DNA of 64,000 nucleotides, taken from the NCBI GenBank assembly GCA_030645575.1, contig JAUSMJ010000027.1, forward strand, positions 62,001 to 126,000, in the 5' to 3' direction. The stretch comes from Caulobacter sp. (lineage in GTDB: Bacteria; Pseudomonadota; Alphaproteobacteria; Caulobacterales; Caulobacteraceae). Each line of letters starts with the position of its first letter. Position 1 is the first letter of the stretch. The notes beneath the pieces are model-generated. The model did no database searches. It worked only from the letters and a program-made list of their open reading frames with translations, and was not told where the DNA came from. This document shows positions 61,010 to 64,000 of this stretch, one piece after another. The position numbers were made by a program, and so were the translations under genes.

Positions 61010-61900
61010 CTACCGCCAGAACTGTTCGTGGCGATAACCCTGGAAGTACAGAAGGGCCGTCAGGTCGGCGTGATCGACGCGGGCGTCCGCCTGGGCGGCG
61101 ACGATCGGCTTGGCGCGGTAAGCCACCCCAAGGCCGGCGGCCTCGATCATCGCCAGGTCGTTGGCCCCGTCGCCGATGGCCAGCGCCTCGGCCGGCGTGA
61201 CGCCCAGGGCCGCGGATTCCTCCCGCAACGCGGCGAGCTTGGCCTCGCGCCCGAGAATCGGCTCGACGACCGATCCGGCCAGCGCCGCGCCGTCCTCGAC
61301 CAGCACGTTGGCCCGGTCGGCGTGGAAACCGGCCGCCGCCGCCACCCGGCCGGTGAAGAAGGTGAAACCGCCCGACACCAGCACACAGCGCGCGCCATGG
61401 GCGGCCATGGTCCTGACCAGGGTCTCGGCCCCGGGATTGAGCCGCACCCGCTCGTCGTAGCAGCGCTGCAGGGCGGTGAGGCCCAGCCCCCTGAGCATGG
61501 CCACCCGCTCACGCAGGGCCCCTTCGAAGGCCAGTTCCCCGGCCATGGCCCGCTCGGTGATGGCCGACACCGCGTCCTTCACTCCGGCGAAATCGGCCAG
61601 CTCGTCGAGGCATTCGACGTTGATGATGGTCGAGTCCATGTCGGCGATCAGCAGCCGTTTGCGCCGCCCCGCCGCCGGCTGGACGCAGACATCGACGCGC
61701 CGCCCGGCCAGGGCCGCCTCGGCGCGCTCGCGGATCAGGGCCTGAAAATCGCTGGCGACGGGCAGATCGGCCGCGTTCGGGCCCAGCAGGTCCGGCTCGC
61801 CGACCACGGCGCCCGTGCCGGCGACGGCGATCTCCACCGCTTCGAGGGCGGCGACGAGATCGTGGGGATCGGGGACGACGAGGGTGATGACGAGCTGCAT
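61010..61900 (-). CDS. serB: Phosphoserine phosphatase
   Basis: 296 aa HAD-superfamily phosphatase for the last step of serine synthesis. Motif I has the nucleophile and acid D87 and D89 in LLIADMDSTIINVE; VSGGFTFF is motif II. KPIVAAQADARVDH with the preceding GDGANDLAMIEAAGLGVAYR is motifs III-IV. The N-terminal 80 residues are an ACT-like domain without strong similarity to E. coli SerB. Monocistronic, 16 bp after the convergent hflC. RBS not obvious. Confidence 0.94.
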   Translation of the reverse strand: MQLVITLVVPDPHDLVAALEAVEIAVAGTGAVVGEPDLLGPNAADLPVASDFQALIRERAEAALAGRRVDVCVQPAAGRRKRLLIADMDSTIINVECLDELADFAGVKDAVSAITERAMAGELAFEGALRERVAMLRGLGLTALQRCYDERVRLNPGAETLVRTMAAHGARCVLVSGGFTFFTGRVAAAAGFHADRANVLVEDGAALAGSVVEPILGREAKLAALREESAALGVTPAEALAIGDGANDLAMIEAAGLGVAYRAKPIVAAQADARVDHADLTALLYFQGYRHEQFWR

Positions 61901-61952
61901 GGGCGCCGCCTAGCCTGCTTTCGCGGCGATGGGAACAGGCTGTGGCCAGGTT

Positions 61953-62062
61953 GCGTGGTTCGACACGCGCTTCGCGCTGCTCACCATGACGTGGCAAAAT
62001 CGCGGCCTCACAAATGCACGTCATCCTGAGCAGGCCCGAAGGGCCGTGTCGAAGGACGCACG
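61953..62062. repeat. Inverted repeat (family B)
   Basis: Arm 61953-61993 begins GCGTGGTTCGACACGCGCTT and ends ACCATGACGTG; arm 62017-62062 begins GCACGTCATCCTGAG and ends GTGTCGAAGGACGCAC. It has the same GGTT/CCTT, ACC/AGG asymmetry as the copy at 8025, with GAC instead of GAG at the conserved position. It lies in the serB/miaA divergent gap, upstream of both starts, not at a transcript end. Confidence 0.86.
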
Positions 62063-62106
62063 CCCGCCCGGTGGCGAACCTGCGCCGCTTGCCTTAAGCC
62101 GAGGGC

Positions 62107-63042
62107 ATGACGAGCCAGATCCTGCTGATCGCCGGGCCGACCGCGAGCGGCAAGTCCGCCCTGGCCCTGCGCGCGGCGCGGGCGCTGGATGGCGAGATCG
62201 TTAACGCCGACGCGTTGCAGCTGTACGCCGATCTGCGGATCCTCTCGGCCCGGCCGACGGACGAGGAGCAGGCGGGCGTCCCCCATCACCTGTTCGGCGT
62301 GGCTGACGGGGCCGACGGCTGGTCGGTCGGCCGCTGGCTGCGGGCCGCCTCCCCCCTCATCGCCGACATCCGGGCCCGGGGCCGCACGCCGGTCGTGGTC
62401 GGGGGCACGGGCCTCTACTTCAAGGCCCTGACCGAGGGTCTGGCCGACGTGCCGCCGACCCCCGCCGCCGTCCGCCAGAGCGTCGCCGGCATGTATGACA
62501 CCCTCGGCGAAGACCGTTTCCGCGCGCTTCTGGCCAGCGCGGACCCCGACGCGGCCCGGCGCATCGAGGCCGGCGACCGCCTGCGGCTGCAGCGGGCGAT
62601 GGAGGTGCTGGAGGCCACCGGCCGGCCGCTCAGCGCCTGGCAGGCCGACACCGCGCCGGCGCTGGAGCCAGACGCCTGGCGCGCCGTGGCCATCGTCCCC
62701 GACCGGGCCAACCTCTACGCCCGCTGCGACGCGCGGTTCGACGCCATGCTGGCGGCCGGCGCGCTGGACGAGGTCCGCGCCCTGCTGGCGCGCGGTCTCG
62801 CCCCCCTGCTGCCGGTGATGAAGGCCGTCGGGGTGCGCGAACTGGCCGCCCATCTGGCCGGCGAGATCACCCTCGACCAGGCCGCCGAGCTGGCCCGCCA
62901 GGAAACGCGCCGCTACGCCAAACGCCAGCTGACCTGGCTGCGCAACCAGACGCCGGACTGGCCCAGGATCACCGAAACGGACCTGGAAGTGGCCTGGAGG
63001 CAATTCCTTGCGCCAGGGCCCGCCTTGACGCCCGCGCCGTAG
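62107..63042 (+). CDS. miaA: tRNA dimethylallyltransferase
   Basis: 311 aa. Adds the isopentenyl group to A37 of tRNAs reading codons that start with U. P-loop [16 protein letters not shown] with the DMAPP-binding Asp in [40 protein letters not shown] is the second family motif. The end has the tRNA-binding [26 protein letters not shown] precedes the ATG. The window's ilvB operon follows 180 bp later in the same direction, with its own leader. Confidence 0.95.
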   Translation: MTSQILLIAGPTASGKSALALRAARALDGEIVNADALQLYADLRILSARPTDEEQAGVPHHLFGVADGADGWSVGRWLRAASPLIADIRARGRTPVVVGGTGLYFKALTEGLADVPPTPAAVRQSVAGMYDTLGEDRFRALLASADPDAARRIEAGDRLRLQRAMEVLEATGRPLSAWQADTAPALEPDAWRAVAIVPDRANLYARCDARFDAMLAAGALDEVRALLARGLAPLLPVMKAVGVRELAAHLAGEITLDQAAELARQETRRYAKRQLTWLRNQTPDWPRITETDLEVAWRQFLAPGPALTPAP

Positions 63043-63080
63043 CGTGGCATCTCCAAGTCACGCGATTTGGAGCAATCTTC

Positions 63081-63128
63081 GTGCGCAACACGATCATCGT
63101 ACTTACCGAGCGGCCGACAGCGGCGTGA
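63081..63128 (+). CDS. Candidate ilv leader peptide (GTG start)
   Basis: A 16-codon frame from GTG at 63081 encodes MRNTIIVLTERPTAA and stops at TGA 63126-63128. It has four consecutive branched-chain codons (Ile-Ile-Val-Leu). It is 38 bp before the hairpin-plus-T-run at 63166-63186 and 91 bp before ilvB. GGAGCAATCTTC gives a GGAG ribosome binding site. This layout is that of an amino-acid-controlled attenuator; attenuation of Caulobacter ilvBN has been reported. Confidence 0.7.
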   Translation: MRNTIIVLTERPTAA

Positions 63129-63186
63129 CTTGAACCGTCACGCTGTCGCCGGTCGCGCGCATCCCAGGCCCCTACGGGCCTTTTTT
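63123..63186 (+). terminator. ilv attenuator: stop-codon hairpin and intrinsic terminator
   Basis: Hairpin 1 at 63123-63143 pairs GCGTGAC with GTCACGC around a 7-nt loop and contains the leader stop codon. The terminator at 63166-63186 is AGGCCC-CTAC-GGGCCT followed by five T. If the ribosome stalls at the Ile/Val/Leu codons, hairpin 1 could form and alter the terminator decision. The exact alternative pairings were not computed. Confidence 0.75.
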
Positions 63187-63218
63187 ATTGCCTTTTTCGT
63201 CCCCCGAAGAGCCCAGCC

Positions 63219-64000
63219 ATGACCGCCTCCGCCACCAGGACCGCCCCGACCGACGCCGCCGCCCGCGAGATGACCGGCGCCGAGATCGTCGTGCGGGCGC
63301 TGATCGACCAGGGCGTCGATACCCTGTTCGGCTATCCGGGCGGCGCGGTGCTGCCGATCTATGACGCCCTGTTCCAGGACGGCGAGCGCCATGGCGACCG
63401 CCTGCGCCACATCCTGGTCCGCCACGAACAGGGCGCGACCCACGCGGCGGAGGGCTACGCCCGCTCGACCGGCCGGCCGGGCGTGGTGCTGGTCACCTCC
63501 GGTCCCGGCGCGACCAACGCCATCACCGGCATCGTCGACGCGCTGATGGACTCGATCCCGATGGTCGTCTTCACCGGCCAGGTGCCGACGCACCTGATCG
63601 GCACCGACGCCTTCCAGGAAGCCGATACGGTCGGCATCACCCGGGCCTGCACCAAGCACAACTACCTGGTGAAGGACGTCGCCGACCTGCCGCGGATCAT
63701 CCACGAGGCCTTCCACATCGCCACCAGCGGCCGGCCCGGCCCCGTGCTGATCGACATTCCCAAGGACGTGCAGTTCTCAAAGGGGGCCTATCTGTCGCCG
63801 GACGAGGTGACCTTCAGCCACGGCTACGCACCGCGCACCAAGGGCGACCCGGCCCGTATCGCGGAAGCGGCGAAACTCATCGCCAAGGCCCGGCGGCCGA
63901 TCTTCTACACCGGCGGGGGCGTGATCAACGCCGGCCCGGCGGCCAGCGAGAGCCTGCGGGCCTTCGCCGCCCTGATCGGCGCGCCGGTGACCTCGACTCT
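63219..64000 (+). CDS. ilvB: Acetolactate synthase large subunit (biosynthetic), 3' end cut by window
   Basis: TPP-dependent enzyme that makes acetolactate and acetohydroxybutyrate for Val/Leu/Ile synthesis. About 260 codons are visible from the ATG at 63219 ([20 protein letters not shown]). The TPP/pyrimidine-binding domain shows [40 protein letters not shown] with the catalytic Glu, [20 protein letters not shown] and [20 protein letters not shown]. The central FAD domain begins near [16 protein letters not shown]. No clear SD sequence. The small subunit ilvN is probably beyond the right edge. Confidence 0.95.
   Translation, partial: MTASATRTAPTDAAAREMTGAEIVVRALIDQGVDTLFGYPGGAVLPIYDALFQDGERHGDRLRHILVRHEQGATHAAEGYARSTGRPGVVLVTSGPGATNAITGIVDALMDSIPMVVFTGQVPTHLIGTDAFQEADTVGITRACTKHNYLVKDVADLPRIIHEAFHIATSGRPGPVLIDIPKDVQFSKGAYLSPDEVTFSHGYAPRTKGDPARIAEAAKLIAKARRPIFYTGGGVINAGPAASESLRAFAALIGAPVTST

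Overview
The window is high-GC, densely packed alphaproteobacterial chromosome. Gene content, tandem 1-4 nt start/stop overlaps (TGATG, ATGA, GTGA), families of long intergenic inverted repeats and an ilvB leader with an attenuator point to Caulobacterales, probably a Phenylobacterium- or Caulobacter-like member. That placement is inferred from gene content and repeats, not from a search. About 65 protein genes, one tRNA gene and no rRNA, phage or IS transposase genes are visible. Both ends cut genes: a polyprenyl synthetase on the left and acetolactate synthase (ilvB) on the right.

Layout. 1-4.6 kb: isoprenoid synthase, methyltransferase/NUDIX/S1-P1 nuclease operon, a GST and two small + strand genes. 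4.7-8.9 kb: assimilatory sulfate reduction operon (cobA, DUF2849, cysI, DUF934, cysH) next to a LysR regulator. 9-13 kb: chorismate mutase, S9 peptidase, orphan Hpt protein, tRNA-Lys. 13-24.6 kb: an island of universal stress protein, P-type ATPase, PAS protein, PfkB kinase, phosphoribosyltransferase, hydrolase, DUF2267, PEP synthase and a Baeyer-Villiger-type monooxygenase, tied together by five TTGA(T/C)-N4-(A/G)TCAA FNR/FixK-type boxes. 25-29 kb: acyltransferase, DUF998 protein and the OpgH/MdoH glucan synthase. 29-34 kb: an unusual two-gene unit (a 56-residue protein plus a protein with NCPFD and PLELG motifs), GTP-PEP carboxykinase and a penicillin-acylase-family hydrolase. 34-40.4 kb: a frameshifted small gene, Leu/Glu dehydrogenase, lipase-like lipoprotein, a LuxR/LuxI pair with a perfect 18-bp inverted repeat between them, and an XRE regulator. 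40.4-46.5 kb: a detoxification-like cluster (DsrE, GST, rhodanese, SnoaL-like, isochorismatase) with two TetR regulators and two distinguishable operator types. 46.5-53 kb: small membrane and secreted proteins (one behind a C16 tract), thioesterase, GNAT, GST, nucleoside transporter and S46 peptidase. 53-56 kb: a DevBCA-like tripartite exporter. 56-64 kb: a frameshifted ORF, SDR, Mrp/ApbC, HflK-HflC, SerB, MiaA and the attenuated ilvB operon.

How it works together. The clearest coordinated sets are the sulfate assimilation operon with its siroheme methyltransferase, the FNR/FixK-type stress and gluconeogenesis island, the self-contained AHL quorum-sensing locus and the TetR-controlled cluster. 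The best candidate for something undescribed is the two-gene unit at 29067-29869.
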